A program made the translations under genes and the position numbers. A DNA stretch of 64,000 nucleotides from Solanum dulcamara (lineage: Eukaryota > Streptophyta > Magnoliopsida > Solanales > Solanaceae), in NCBI RefSeq assembly GCF_947179165.1, contig NC_077239.1, forward strand, positions 20,863,134 to 20,927,133. The letters run 5' to 3'. Under the pieces are notes generated by a model that saw only the letters and a list, made by a program, of their open reading frames with translations, made no database searches and had not been told where the DNA came from. Shown piece by piece: positions 1 through 12,020 of this stretch; the first letter of the stretch is position 1, and each line of letters opens with the position of its first letter.

Positions 1-2691
1 ATTTTTAGCTCCTCTCTCTCTCTAAAAAGACCTAAATATTTTCCCTCTCTTCTTCTTCTTCTTTTCCAAATCCTTCTCCAACAAAGGTTGCCTTCAAGAG
101 CTTCAAGAATTCAAGCCTCCCATTGAAGACCTAACATCAAGGTTCTTCAAAGTCTTCAAACAAGGTATGTAAGGCTAACCTAAAATATGGATTTAGTTCT
201 TCCATATGCCCATAGATGTGTTGGATAGAAGTTGTGAAAGAGTTGAACCATCTAAGAAGGTTTTCTTGAAAGTTTTCCTAAACTATATAATGTTTTTAAG
301 TACTATTAGTTGATTGATGTTTTTAATGACTTGAGTTACTAAATAGTTATTTTTCATATTATTAACTACAAATGTATCTTTGTATATAGATTTATAGGTA
401 TTGACGATATTCTTGAGTTGAGTTTTGTTGAGAGTATGGGTTCATGTTTCATTCACATGAACCCAAGATGAGATTTCTTGTCATAAATGCCTTGAGGTTG
501 AGATGGATAGTTGTGTGTATGTATGTATTGATTGGAATGAAAAGAATGAATTGGATAGTTAAGAATGTCCTTTTTCTTCTATAAAATGAACATAGGACTA
601 AAATAAGGATTTCGGAGTTGATGTATGACGATTGATGTGATGATGATACTTGATGATGATGTGATGATAATGTTTGATGATGACGTGAATGATGATATAT
701 GATGATGATGTTTAATGACGATGTGAATAATGATATTTGACGATGATGTAAATGAAGAGGTTATGTTAATGAGGATGTTGTGTGATAAAGTGGATTGGAG
801 TCTAATGTGATTTTGTGGTATATGATGTGCATAATTTGAGTTGATTGGAGTCTTAGGAATATTTTGAAAATAAATGATCTTTTGAGGAGGAGCTTTAAAT
901 AATATATTTGTGAACCTTTTTTCATAAACTACTTATACACTATTTTGAGTCTAAAGAATTATTAGTTTCATCTTTGATTTAGAAAGGAGTTTAAGTATGA
1001 GTTGAGTATGAGGAGCCTTTAAATGAGTTGAGTATTTTTACATTAAAGTATCTATTTTGAGTTTGAGTTGAGGAGTTGAAATTATATTTTAATGTACATA
1101 ATATTTTCTGCATTCATCGAGTTGAGATTGTATAAATTTTAAAGAGAAGAGTTTGATGATTTGAGATGAGTCGATTTAAAGGAAGGTCCAATGAGGCTTG
1201 ATTGAATTGAAATGAGAACAGAGTTGATGAGGTGGCAATGTACCACATGAAACTAGCCGTGAGGGCTTGTTTGAGATGATTGGAGGGAGTCTTATGAGCA
1301 TAGAGTCATGGGAGGAGTATCGAGCACCGAAGCGGGTAAGAGTATAGTCCATACTCGAGCCCCAGAAACTACGCTTCCAATGTAGGTAGGGATGGAACCG
1401 TTAAAGTGGGATGCTTCCCATGGGATCGAACCGTTAAAGTCAGATGTTTCCTATTTTATTATCCTGAAATGATAGGACTTGACTAATCGATGGTATCCAT
1501 GATTAGGGAGGCGTTCATGCCCTGTCAAGGTATGGACGGATGTGGCAACAACGTCTAATTATTGTACTATCACTGGCTCATAAGTGATGGTTGTCGGTTA
1601 AGAGAAACTCTCATTTAGGTCTTGATAGTGCTCTGAGTCAGTTGAGTTGAGTGAGTTGCTATATGCTTATGAGTTAGTCCTGTCTAAACTATTTATTGTT
1701 AGACTTATAACACTCGAGTGAGTTGTTAAATATTTATTGAGTTAGATTGTAAAACATTGCATAATTTGATTTGCATATTTACTAAGTTGAGTCCTATGAG
1801 CTGATTGTTGAGTTGAATGTTGAGTAGATTGTATATGGTCGGATTGGAATAGATGAATCGTGATTGGATTGAATAGAATGGTATGTGACTAGATTGTATT
1901 TGATTATTGAGTTGATTGTTGAGTTGAGTGTATATAATCAGAGTATACATGATTGAAAGGGATCGAATTGTAAATAATTTGGTTGAACTGTATTATACAT
2001 AATTGGATCGGATTGTATGGTATATGATTGGTCTCTGTCTAAACTGTATCCTTACTTTAGATTTATGACGCCTTATTTGAGTCACTCTTATCGTCCTGAG
2101 TTGAGATATTTGAACCAATATTACTCTTCCTTGAGGTATGTTTCATTCTGCCATTTTACATACCAGTACATTCCACGTACTTACACCATTTGGCCTGCAT
2201 CGTTTCAATATGTAGAGACAGGTTTATGAGATCATCAATAGGAGCATCATTGGGGATCTATATGCACTCAGCGTATTGGTGAGTCCTCCCCTACATTCAG
2301 AGGATACCGTTTGTGTATTCTTACATTGAGTTAGCCCTTTTATTTCTTTATTTGAGGTAGCCATGAACATATCATCGGCACCAATTAGATAGTAGTGATA
2401 GAGGCTTCATAGACTAGATAGTGATGAGTCGATTGAGTATTTCTATCCTTGAGTTATTCTTGTCAAACTATTTTTAAATGAAAAATATTTTAGTTGATCT
2501 GTCGGCCCATGGACTTTATTCTTTGAGTTGGATGGGTGATTTGAGTTTCCCGCTAAATTATTCTTTATTTTTAAACTTGCCGCTGAATGAATGAATGAAC
2601 GGATGTGTGATCAGGCTATGTGGTTCGCTTGGGAGCTAGAAATGGTTTCTAAGTGCCGGTTATGTCTAGGGTACCCTCCCGGGGCGTGACA
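1..2691 (+). mobile_element. Ty3/gypsy LTR (LTR W), left end outside window
   Basis: The segment ends in the terminal sequence cgtgaca, preceded by a GGTACCCTCCCGGGG-type end closely resembling the LTR ends at 5915 and (on -) 39939. It starts within a CT-rich leader, followed at 161-174 by a perfect splice-donor-like AAGGTATGTAAG, as in the other gypsy LTRs here. It abuts mid-integrase sequence of another element at 2692, so it looks like a solo LTR inserted there. Its U3 part, including any promoter, lies left of the window. GATGATG-type simple repeats occupy about 620-770. Small open frames inside (for example 2017-2229) show no family resemblance. No target duplication can be tested, because the left edge is missing. 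Confidence 0.75.
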
Positions 2692-3365
2692 TTGAGTTTT
2701 CCTATAATAATAGTTACCACTTAAGTATTGAGATGGCCCCGTTTGAGGCTTTGTATGGGAGACAATGTAGATCCCCGGTTGGTTGGTTCGAAGTAGGTGA
2801 GATGACCTTTTTAAACTTTGATTTGGTACTTGATGCTTTAGAAAACGCGAATATCATTAGAGAAAGGTTGAAGATGGCTCAAAGTCGTCAAAAGTCATAT
2901 TCCGACACTACAAGAAGGGATCTTGAGTTTAATGTGGATGATTGGGTGTATTTGAAGGTTTCACCCATGAATGGTGTGGTTCGGTTTGGTAAGAAAGGGA
3001 AATTGAGCCCTAGGTATGTAGGGCCTTATAGAGTCTTAAATCGGGTTGACAAAGTTGCTTATGAGTTGGAATTACCTTTAGAAATAGCCATGGTTCATTC
3101 GGTGTTCCATGTGTCTATATTGAGGAAATGTGTGGGAGATCCTAGTTCCATAGTACATTTGGAGGTAGTGAATGTTGAAGAGAATTTGACCTATGAAGAG
3201 ATTCTGGTTGAGATTTTAGATCGACAAGTCAAGAGATTGAGGAACAAAGGAGTTGCCTCCGTTAAAGTCCTTTGGAAGAATCAACAAGTCAAAAGTGCTA
3301 TATAAGAAGCAGAAGCGGATATGATGAAACATTATCCTCATCTCTTTCATTATACTCAAGCCTAA
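2692..3365 (+). pseudogene. Ty3/gypsy integrase C-terminal fragment (gypsy-0)
   Basis: The reading frame from 2694 begins with EFSYNNSYH, the end of the integrase core, and continues through MAPFEALYGRQCRSPVGW and a GPYRVL / LPLEIAMVHSVFHVSILRK block. It then reaches the chromovirus-type tail with motifs VEILDRQVKRLRNKG and SVKVLWKN. These are characteristic of Tekay/Del-like gypsy integrases and their chromodomain-like tail. Everything upstream (gag, protease, RT, RNase H, integrase zinc finger) is absent, replaced by LTR W. A stop at 3303-3305 falls in-frame where related copies read a tryptophan; the frame then continues to 3365 (EADMMKHYPHLFHYTQA). This is a dead 5'-truncated or interrupted copy, and the matching 3' LTR follows. 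Confidence 0.9.
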
Positions 3366-3608
3366 GGTAATAATCATTCATGTACAAATGTTTAAGGCAC
3401 TTATGTTTCAATTTTTTCTACGTCCTCATGTGCATGCATATTCATGAAGTTGAATTTTAAAGTTATGATTTATGCTAAAGTTTAGACATTTCATGTCTTA
3501 TCCATTTCAAGTGTCATTGTATATATGTTGGGTTGCTAGTCCTCGTGCCATATCCTTTTTATTCTAGTGATTCTCATTTGAGGACTAATGTTCCCAAGGA
3601 AAAGATAT
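3366..3608 (+). other. gypsy-0 3' untranslated region and polypurine tract
   Basis: Non-coding spacer between the integrase stop and the 3' LTR. The purine-rich stretch AAGGAAAAGATAT at about 3596-3608 directly precedes the LTR and is the expected plus-strand primer (PPT). The same GGTTGCTAGTCCTC text recurs at about 19209-19225 before the 3' LTR of chromovirus A, so the two elements are relatives. Confidence 0.75.
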
Positions 3609-5915
3609 TGTAACATCTCAAAAATTTCTATGCCAAGACTCGAACCATTTTTCATATACCTATAAACTCGAACTGAATGATTTTTAACTGTATATATGAG
3701 TTAAGATCAATTCCTAAATATTTGAAGAGTATTGGTTGTGGTTTAGGGTCATAAGGGATCTCTAAACCCAATTCAAGCCGAAAGAATTTCTATCGACTAA
3801 GTTTTTATACGAGACCATAGAAGGGTCAACTTCAAATGATCATATGTCCTAAACTATAATGAATTGGATAGCCCATAACTTAAAAAATTAAAGATCTTTG
3901 AGTCTTATTTCCAATGTCACCAAGACTGCAATTTTAGGAAATCAGAGTAAAAAGTTATGTCCAGTTGACTAGAGAGGTGTGCAACAAGTCCACGATGCAG
4001 AATGGCGCAGACTTGGCCACCTTTTCTAGATTGTTTTGACTAGAGAGGTGCGCGACAAGTCCTCGACACGGACCTGGCACGAACTTGGCTAGTTTTTCTA
4101 GATTTTAGTAAGGACAACTTGGACCATTCCCTATTATATATATACAATCTTGGACACGTTTTTAGGGCATTTTTGCAGTCTTTAGCCTCCTCAAAATCCC
4201 AAACTTCATCCTCTTCTCTCTCAAATCATCTCCAACAAAATCCTCTCAAATTCAAATGATTCAAGTTCTCCATTGAAAACCTAACATCAAGACTCCTCCA
4301 CTTCTTCTTCAAGTTCCTTTCTAAGGTATGTGAGTTTTCATCCATGGGTCCTTCCACCCATGTAGTCCAAATGTTTCTCAACCTTGCATTTCAATTTAAA
4401 ATGATGAAATCTTATGGGCTTTTATATTATGGTTCCAAATACATTGCTTATGGTATATTCAAAGTTTATTTACTCATATATATATATATTTATATATATA
4501 TATTGACTCTCAATTTCAAGTGATGAGTTTTATGGATTTTTATACTACGATTTCCAATGTATAGATTCTTGAATATTTAAAGCTTATTTGTCTATATTGA
4601 CTTATGTTGATTCTTATTTACATGAAATGCATGATTTATCAAGTTTCTTATATGAAGGCTTGAAATTAATTTTGAATTATATTGGTGGGTAGTTTAAAGA
4701 TGTTTTAAATGATGAATTTCTTCACTCTTATGCATGCTAGCATTGATTTAAATGACTTGAAAGTTGATTGGTTTGAACCCACCTAATTTTTTATGATAAA
4801 GTAAAGTTGAAATAAAGTTTGACTCCAATTAATGTTATGAAGTAAATGCCTATGTTTAAGGGAGTCTTGAGAAATGATTAAATGATGATGAAAGGGCTTG
4901 TAGCCAAAGAAAGGATTCAATGTGAAAGGACATTTCTCACATATTTGAATCAAATAAAATATTTTTATGAGATATTCCACCGATGAGGATTTGATGTCTA
5001 AAGTTATACAATGATTATGTTATTATGATATTTAAATGTTATTCTGTGGGATTGACCTAACACCGAATGTAGCATGTAGATGGGGACTCGACCTAAGGGG
5101 TCCTTAAGTAAAGTCTCATGTTGCATTAACTATGCGCCAACATAAGATCCCTTGTAGGCTATTTAAGCTAATGGATCCACAATTAGCCCTTAAAGTCAAA
5201 GTTAAAGGAATGATCAAAGTTGACGGAGTTCTACCCGGCAAGTAGTCTTCCCGTGCCAACGTAGGGGGTTATGTTGGATTCCATGTAATAGCTTGCATGG
5301 TCTTAAATGTCGGTTCTAGTCATATCCCCACATATGTATGATATAAATGTTATCTACTTGATTACTCATGCATGCATTCACTCATGTATTTTACCTTATG
5401 AATGCCTTAATGTTTTTATCATGTTGCATGCCTATATACTTAGTACATTTAAAGTACTAAAGCATATTCTTTTTCCCACATGATATCACCATGTAGGGAC
5501 CGATGTTCCTCCTCCAACACGTGGTTAGTTTGGATCGTTTGAAGGCCACTTTTGGTGAGTTTGTTGTAGGGACAATACTCCTCCCCGTTCTAGAATGTGT
5601 TATGTCGAGGCATTAAGATACCTATTTTGTTACTTCATTGTTAGTTTATTTGAGGGTGAGATGGGGAAATGTCTTAGCCCCCGCCAAGTCTATTAGTAGA
5701 GGTATGTATGAAAAAAAATGTATGATGATATAAGCTTGATGACGACTCTAATTTTATGATGTTCTCCCTTAGTCCCGATTTCCCCTCTTTCTTCCGCTTG
5801 ATATTTATTGTCAGCACTAATGAAAGGCTAAATGAATGCTAAGAGGCTTGGGTGAGTTACCTCCAGGTTCCTCATTTGACGTATCACGTCTAGGCCCTAG
5901 GCTTGGGTCGTGACA
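3609..5915 (+). mobile_element. gypsy-0 3' LTR
   Basis: It starts TGTAACATCTC immediately after the polypurine tract and ends GGGTCGTGACA, giving a 2307-bp LTR with TG...CA ends. U3 holds a duplicated ~71-bp block (GACTAGAGAGGTG at 3967 and 4038). A TATA box lies at 4131-4145, then a CT-rich leader and a splice-donor-like AAGGTATGTGAG at 4323-4334. No 5' partner is in the window. Confidence 0.88.
4131..4145 (+). promoter_or_regulatory. LTR TATA box (gypsy-0)
   Basis: CTATTATATATATAC lies after the duplicated U3 blocks and about 30-60 bp before the pyrimidine-rich start of the presumed transcript, the usual place for the LTR promoter. Confidence 0.6.
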
Positions 5916-7489
5916 AGAAGGCTTGACCACTGATGTATTCGAAGAGGAGAAAAAAGAAAAAAAAAATGAAGAAGACAATGATTTTTTTTCAGTAGACGTG
6001 ATGGGTATTATTATATAGCTCAATTGTGAGGATGTTGGTGAGGAGAAAGATAAAAAAGATAGTTAGTTTTTATTGTTGGTACTTTAAGACATTTTGAAAT
6101 ATTTTGTTGTTTTGTTATTTTAGTGGTTTCTCTAGACAAGTGGTGCTTCATTTTACTGGGTAAGATGTTTATTAAAACAATTATTTTTATGGATAGTGGT
6201 TGTTGGGATCTCATAGTTTTTTTTTTGGGTGATAAACAGATTAACATGTGTTAATATGACAATTTTTTTATGGTATATGGGATCTCATATTTTGCTGCTC
6301 TTTTTTTACCATATTCTTAACTATTGATTAAATTATATCATTGTCAATTATTGATGTTAAAATTGTATGTTTAATATTATAGACTGCGTGAATAGAAATT
6401 GTTATTTTTAGTAGACTGATATCATTGTTGTTTATAAATACTATCGACCATGAATAAAAGATATAATAGTATAATAATTTAAGATAGATACTTTCATTTA
6501 TTCAGTACTACTACAACCCTGTTACACCTTTTCAAAAAGTAAACACAAACAACAGAACATACAATATAAGTTTTAGGCCTTTCTCTTTTGCTTCAGCCAA
6601 AATCAACCTTTGTTTTAGTTGATCCCTATCTATTTTGGTGTTTTTAGCAACCCTTTCAAGTGATAGTTTTGCTCTTGGCTTCTTCGAATAAAGTCATTAG
6701 TAGATCTTTGTTTTCTTCGGAGTCCCGAAGCCTTTGTAATAGCTGAAATTTAGTGACGCCTTAAAAATTCGATGTCTCTGATACCAAAATCAACTTTGAT
6801 GGATTGTTCGTTGATGAACCATTTTTGATCCACTTAAATAAAGAACATACGCCAACTACATAATTAAAAAATTTATCGATCCGAATTTTTATCGGTGTGT
6901 GATGTCCTCAACATAGCTGGAAAATCACAATGACTAATCTAAGACTTTTTTGCATTGGATGATTGACATGCTTGAGACATTGTGAAAAAAAATCTTTGAG
7001 TTGTTTAAAGTAGAATAAGATGGAAGAGTTTTGAGTCAAAATATATATGAGGGATTTCCTTCCTCTTATACGAAAAAATAAATATTTCCGTAGAAAGAGT
7101 AGTAATTTGTATTTTGTTACCGTTGGAGAACTTGGTATTTGAATATTGTCACTGGTGATCACAATATATAGGCATTCGTATAGTCGATACCTTTTAATGT
7201 TGGTGGTTTATGTTGGACCAACGAGATATACACTCCATCATTATTAAGGTATATGCGGATTGATATAATAATCTAAACATAATCGATACTATACCTACTG
7301 GAACATGATACTTATATATAGACTATAACTAGTACAATTTAAAAAGATGAATAATTAATTAATAATAAAAAATATTGTTGAAATTATCAAATTAAATGAG
7401 TTTAAACAAGTAATTTGTTCATATAAGGGTGAATGTAAGATGGGAGTGGCGATCAATGATGTACGAGGAAGAGTTGTGATTATACAAAT
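5916..7489. other. Unassigned stretch between two LTR ends
   Basis: AT-rich sequence with no convincing coding domain on either strand. Short open frames (for example 5817-6023, 6020-6247 and 6908-7162 on -) are low-complexity or lack any family signature. On -, about 6560-6790 reads like a decayed coding or leader sequence behind a TTGGTATCAGAG string that resembles an initiator-Met primer site (6778-6790). No LTR pair could be matched around it. It may be the remains of an older element. Confidence 0.4.
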
Positions 7490-7528
7490 AACATCCTCAC
7501 GTTTAGGGTATCCTCTCAGAGCGTGACA
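7490..7528 (+). mobile_element. Gypsy LTR 3'-end stub
   Basis: TTTAGGGTATCCTCTCAGAGCGTGACA matches the terminal ~30 bp of the gypsy LTRs in this window (GGTACCCTC..GGGG.GTGACA). No LTR body is recognisable upstream, so this is a truncated relic with a clean CA end at 7528. Confidence 0.45.
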
Positions 7529-7924
7529 TGATCATATGCCATTGGGTTTTGGCCAACAAAGAAAAAGGTGTGTTGTTTACATACTGTCGTCAAACAACAA
7601 ACTACAGATGCCAAAAAAAACTAATTACAAACTTACAAAATTACACAACTACTAATCTGATAAGGACTGGATATGTAACAGAACAAATTTTAACAACTAC
7701 TAGTTATGTAATTTCATAAAAAATTATGGTCCAATGTTAAACGAATATAATTCACTGAAGGTAGAAAATTAAGACAATTACGTCCTAAGTAATACATTGT
7801 ACATGAATATATTTATAGGCATGTGGTGGTAAATAGGAAATTTACATAAAAGGGCAACCATACTTTAGTACTAACGACACTCTAAAGTAAACTTCTTTTA
7901 ATTCTTTGTAGGTGTGTGACACAA
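7529..7924. other. Spacer before the Helitron Rep fragment
   Basis: No domain was identified. An open frame at 7528-7719 has no recognisable similarity. The sequence TTCTTTGTAG at about 7901-7910 resembles a 3' splice site just ahead of the first Rep-like codons, so this may be an intron or upstream part of the Helitron gene. GGAAATTTACATAAA occurs at about 7837, a string also found at the edge of the MITE-like segment near 62380. Confidence 0.3.
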
Positions 7925-8125
7925 AACAAAAGGTTTTGTTTCCTGTGAAGAGTACTGCTGTTATAAACTACAAGTCCAAACGGATGAGAAAACAATATTG
8001 TACTATGTGAAAGATTGTTGCAGCAATTTGTAGTGGACATTTACATAAAACTAGAAACCACCAGACTTGAATATTTTAGATTAGAACAATCAAATTTCAA
8101 AAGGGAAATATTACAAGCTATTATT
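7925..8125 (+). pseudogene. Helitron Rep/helicase fragment, piece 1
   Basis: Translated with one frameshift, this reads CCYKLQVQTDEKTILYYV and then LLQQFVVDIYIKLETTRLEYF. That is the region just before the SGSFIGGPRDM block in plant Helitron RepHel proteins. The frame runs up to about ..REILQAII and is cut at 8125 by a solo LTR; it resumes at 10476 with DSIMEVECRG. This is the most N-terminal part visible of the Helitron that hosts most insertions in the window. It is non-functional: frameshifted and split. Confidence 0.75.
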
Positions 8126-10475
8126 TGGTAACACCCTGAAAATTTTTAAGCTAAGATCCGAACCATTCTCTGTATGCATATAGGCTCGAACCTAATGACT
8201 TCTAAGTTTTGCTTCGATGTTAAGTTTCTTTCCTAGGTATTTGAAGTGTATTGGATGTGGTTTAGGGTCATAAGGAACCTCAAACACCAAGTCAAGTTCC
8301 AAGTATTCTTATCGGCTAAGTTTTCGCATGAGTTCATATAACGGTCTACTTCAAATGACCACATCTCTTAGCCTATAAAGTTAGGAAGGTCATGACCTAT
8401 CAAATTAAAGGTCTATGAGTCTTATTTCCAATTCCGCCAAGATTGCATCATTTAAAATTTGGAGTAGAAAGTAATGGCTATTTTACTGAAGTATGTTTGG
8501 ACTAGGCAATTCAGCAAACTGAGGGTCAATTTGGCGCATCACCGATTATGCTCGCTCAATGGACCCAAAAACTTCCAAAAGTTGCTATTTTAGGAGATTT
8601 GAAGCTCCCATTCAGTGGTTCACCAAATAGTCGGTGATGAGACCTCCAGATCATTGATTTGGCCGACGGAACTCATTAAAAAGTAATTTTTCTCAATTTT
8701 TATGGTTTTCTTAAGTTCCCAGACGGGTATTCTTGACCTTTCACCCTCAATTAACTTCCCTAAGCCTATCTTATAGCCTTATAACCTCCCTATTCATTCC
8801 CAACCCTTAGAAAAATCAAATTCACACATTCTAAGTTATTTCAAGAGGAGGAAAAAAACTAGGATTTGAAGAGCATTCGTCGAGTTCTTCAAGAATCTAA
8901 TTCTTCCAGGTACGTAAGGCTAATCGTAGCATTAGATTGAGTTTATCTACACATCCTACATATAAATTCTATCGTCAAAGAGTTGAGTTGAGTTTTAGCC
9001 CTTATTTCTTTGAATTTCAAATGAGTAATTTCTTCGTTCATTGAGTTCTATATAACTATGCATTGAGATTATTCTTATTTCTACACCTGGAATTCTTGAG
9101 ATTGTTGTTCATGATTTCATTCACATGAACCGTAGTGGAGTTGATGATCATTATATTGACATATATTTATTTTGAGTTGATAAGAATGATTTTCATGCGT
9201 TAAACAAAGCATGATTTTAAACAGAGTCTATCATATTCGATTGAGTTTTGAATGAGCATGAGATAAGTTTTGAGAACACTCTTAAATTTTAATTTTTGAG
9301 AACTGTGTATTATTGATGAAAATGAGTTGAGTTTGAGAAGTCTCTTAACTATTACTTTGAGCATGAATATTAATATTTCTAAAACATCTATTTTGAGATT
9401 GAGTTGATAAGTTAAATTATGTTTTAAATGCATTTATTGAGTTGAGATTGTATCTAATTTAAAAAGAAGAGATGAGTTGAGTAAATTGATGTAAAGTCCA
9501 ATGACAGTAGATGATATGTATTTTAAGTATAATACTCACCTGATGTATATGAACATAATAAAGTATTTTGAGAGTAGTATTGAGCACTTATTTGGGTAAG
9601 AGTAGAGGAAACTCAAACTCCATAAACTATGTAGCCAGCATAAGATAGAGGTAAAGCCTCTCTTGTCCCAAAAAAGAGGACTTTTGATGTGGATCTAGAG
9701 ATATGACGTTCTTTACCCTGGCAAAGTATTGGATGGATGTGGCAATGATATCTCTTCATTGTATCATACTAGCTCATAAGTGATAGTTGTCAGTTAGAGA
9801 AACTCCCAAAGAAGTAAAGCATTATATTTTTATATACAGAGTTGCATTCACATATGTTTTATAAAGCATTCTTTTGCACATGAAGCATATTTTATTGAGT
9901 TGAGCTATTTTCAAAGTTGAGCCCTATGAGTTGAGTTAAGTATCTTTGATTAAGTTTCCTTTCAATTATTTTACATACCGTACATTCCATTTACTGAAAC
10001 CATTTAGCGCTGCATCATTTTAAGATGCAGACATAGGTGATAGAGATCCTCAACAGACACATCGTTGGAAATCAAATTTCCATCCAGTTTTTGGTGAGAC
10101 CTCTTTACATTCAAAGGCGCTCTTGAGTCTTTATCTTTCAGTCTTTATTTACCAGTTTGAGGTAGCAGTGGAGCTGTCCTAGTACCTTTTTCAGAGTTAG
10201 TTTTAGAGGCTTCATAGGCTAGTCACAAACAGAGATTATTTAATTATTTTCAAAGTTCATGTTCTTAAAACATTGAGTTATATTCTATATAAATTTGAAT
10301 ATTGAGATTTTATTTCGAGAATTTAAGTTTGCATATACTATTTGTGCCCATTTTAAATCCTTTTCATATGTTAAGTGTTCTGCTGAGTGATTTAGCTAGG
10401 CCAAATAATTTACTTAGGACCGGCAATGATTTTCGAGTGCCAGCCATATCCAAGGTGTAGACTCCGGGCATGACA
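8126..10475 (+). mobile_element. Solo gypsy LTR V inside Helitron Rep
   Basis: It begins TGGTAACACCCTGAAAA and ends CTCCGGGCATGACA, with internal text matching the family of LTRs at 1-2691 and 39939-42060 (for example AAACTCCATAAACTATGTAGCC and TGATAGTTGTCAGTTAGAGAAACTC-type segments). About 2350 bp, with no internal region and no second copy next to it. U3 carries repeated TCACCGAT/TCGGTGA words at about 8535-8640. A splice-donor-like CAGGTACGTAAGG sits at 8907-8920. Helitron codons are contiguous across it, but flanking 5-mers (TTATT / CGTTG) do not match, so the target duplication has decayed or the exact edge differs by a base or two. Confidence 0.8.
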
Positions 10476-10816
10476 CGTTGATAGTATTATGGAAGTTGAA
10501 TGTAGAGGATAACGTTGGACAAAGGGTGTTACTCTCTGGATCATTCATTGGAGGCCTGAGTGATATGCGACAACACAATATGGATGTTATGGCTCTAGTT
10601 CAAGAGTTTGGAAGACTAGAACTATTTATTAGCATGACATGTAACCTTGAGTGGACAGAGATTCAAGAAGAACTATGTGTGGGACAAGTTCCTCAAGATA
10701 ACCAGAGTGTTTTGGGGCAAAATTACAAGATCTTAAAGACCAAATTTAAAAAAAACAATATTCGAATCTACGACAACACATGTTTTTGTGGTCGAATTCC
10801 AGAAGAGAGGCCTACC
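10476..10816 (+). pseudogene. Helitron Rep/helicase fragment, piece 2
   Basis: Contains GQRVLLSGSFIGGLSDMR, MDVMALVQEFGR and MTCNLEWTEIQEEL, hallmarks of the Helitron helicase-like N-terminal (Rep) domain of plant Helitrons. After a frameshift around the A-run at 10745-10756 the Rep frame continues and ends VVEFQKRGLP at 10787-10816. The next expected residues (H-x-H, the HUH metal-binding motif) are missing here because an LTR element begins at 10817. They are found on the - strand at 50680, starting with the same CTACC. Confidence 0.88.
10812..10816 (+). repeat. Target-site duplication CTACC, 5' side of element AB
   Basis: CTACC ends the left Helitron Rep piece (codons for L-P) and is directly followed by the LTR start. 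Its partner is on the - strand at 50676-50680, where it begins the continuation of the same Rep reading frame. Confidence 0.85.
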
Positions 10817-11087
10817 GGATGTGAGGCCATATATATATAAATTAATTGCCTAAAATTTAGTCTTTTTAATTGTTATGTTTGAGCATAAATTTTATGGATT
10901 GTGCTAAATTATGTATTTTATTTGTAGGATTAATGTGACGTGAAAATGAAGAAATTTAGAGCCAAAACGAATCAAAAATGATGAATTAAAAAAGGAAATC
11001 AAGCCGGCAGCTTAAAGGAAGGATTTCAATATTATATTATTATTTCTATATTTTCAATCAAAATGTACAATTTAGATGAAAATTTGC

Positions 11088-11200
11088 CACGTGGAAGTTT
11101 CTGAAACATCAAGACACGTTTGAGTCAGTTCCGGCAACATTCACGTGTACAATAGTTTTGGGTTCAGTTATTTTATTTGGAGTTTTCTACATCTATAAAT
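11088..11200 (+). promoter_or_regulatory. Element AB LTR promoter: two G-boxes and TATA box
   Basis: CACGTG occurs at 11088-11093 and 11142-11147 and TATAAAT at 11194-11200. The - strand LTR copy retains one CACGTG (62600-62605) and TATAAATAG (62459-62468) at equivalent places. CACGTG is the core recognised by plant bZIP/bHLH factors. The arrangement upstream of a TATA box suggests a regulated U3 promoter (inference). Confidence 0.55.
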
Positions 11201-12015
11201 AGTCTATAAAAATAATATTTTTAGACAACTAACACACAACACGTAGATAACTTTTAACCTAGGACTTATATTTTTATAGCTTGAAAATTTTGGAAGAGCT
11301 GTCATGAAGGCTGAAAATTAATTTATTCTTTTCTTCTCTATCTTTGTTAAATTTTCTCCATGAATTTAATATTTTGAATTTATTTTATTCAATTTGTGAG
11401 TTCATAATTAAGATTTTGTCTGAATTTCTAAATTGTGATTTTCAAATTATGAGTAGCTAAGTTGCATAATTAGGTTTGTGGGAACCATGATGAATTATCA
11501 AAGTAAATTCATGTAAAAAAGTGATTCATTAATGACTTTTATGCATGTATTATTTTTCCTTTCACTTTGATTCTTTTTAACGGTTGCAAACATTAGAACT
11601 TGCCTTATTATAACTTTTCGGATCAAGGAGGTAACAGATGGGAAAAATGATTAAACAAAGAGATTTAAGGCTAATAATCCTTATCTAATTAGCTTGAATG
11701 GATCAAGGGATAGCTAAATCTGGGATCACTGGTAAGGGTTATTAAAGCATACACATGTAGATGGATCAAGTTGTATGGTGACATTCACTTATTTGCCAGA
11801 TCAAGGACTTAGATGAAATTAACTTACCGATCTTGCATGCTAAAAACTAAAAACAATCACTAATACAATATTCTTGCTGAGTTATGAAATCATGGGTAAT
11901 ACATTCCTAGTTACTTTTAATAATCTAAATACAAATAAATATTTAATCCAAGCTATTGTTATTCTTTTAGATTTAATTTAAATACCCCCTTTTTAAATAA
12001 CGACTATCAAGTTAA

Positions 12016-12020
12016 ATTTT
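12016..12020 (+). repeat. Target-site duplication ATTTT, left of chromovirus A
   Basis: ATTTT directly precedes the chromovirus 5' LTR start TGTAAG. The same ATTTT follows its 3' LTR at 21371-21375. Removing one copy plus the element restores AAGTTAAATTTTGCTATTG, continuous with the - strand LTR copy. Confidence 0.85.

Larger units (their letters stand above)
10817..12020 (+). mobile_element. Element AB 5' LTR, first part
   Basis: Starts GGATGTGAGGCC (the - strand copy at 62881 has TGATGTGAGACC, so the first base has changed from T). About 460 bp match the - strand copy 62881-62384, including the G-box, TATA region and CCTAGGACTTAT..TTTTTATAG. Interrupted at 12020/12021 by chromovirus A; the remainder is at 21376-21492, ending TTATCA. 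Reassembled length is about 1320 bp with perfect TGAT...ATCA ends. The LTR has no gypsy-Tekay similarity. Together with its primer site it points to an Athila/Tat-like or non-autonomous large LTR element. Confidence 0.85.

Noticed and set aside
2017..2229. 70-codon open frame rich in Tyr/Ser
   Set aside because: Lies within LTR W. Equivalent positions of the related LTRs have no such frame.
6778..6790. TTGGTATCAGAG on - resembling an initiator-Met primer-binding site
   Set aside because: No LTR end or paired LTR could be recognised beside it, and following sequence shows no gag signature. A 12-base match alone is weak.
7528..7719. 63-codon open frame after an LTR stub
   Set aside because: No similarity to Rep or any family. 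Lys/Thr/Asn-rich composition is expected of AT-rich non-coding DNA.
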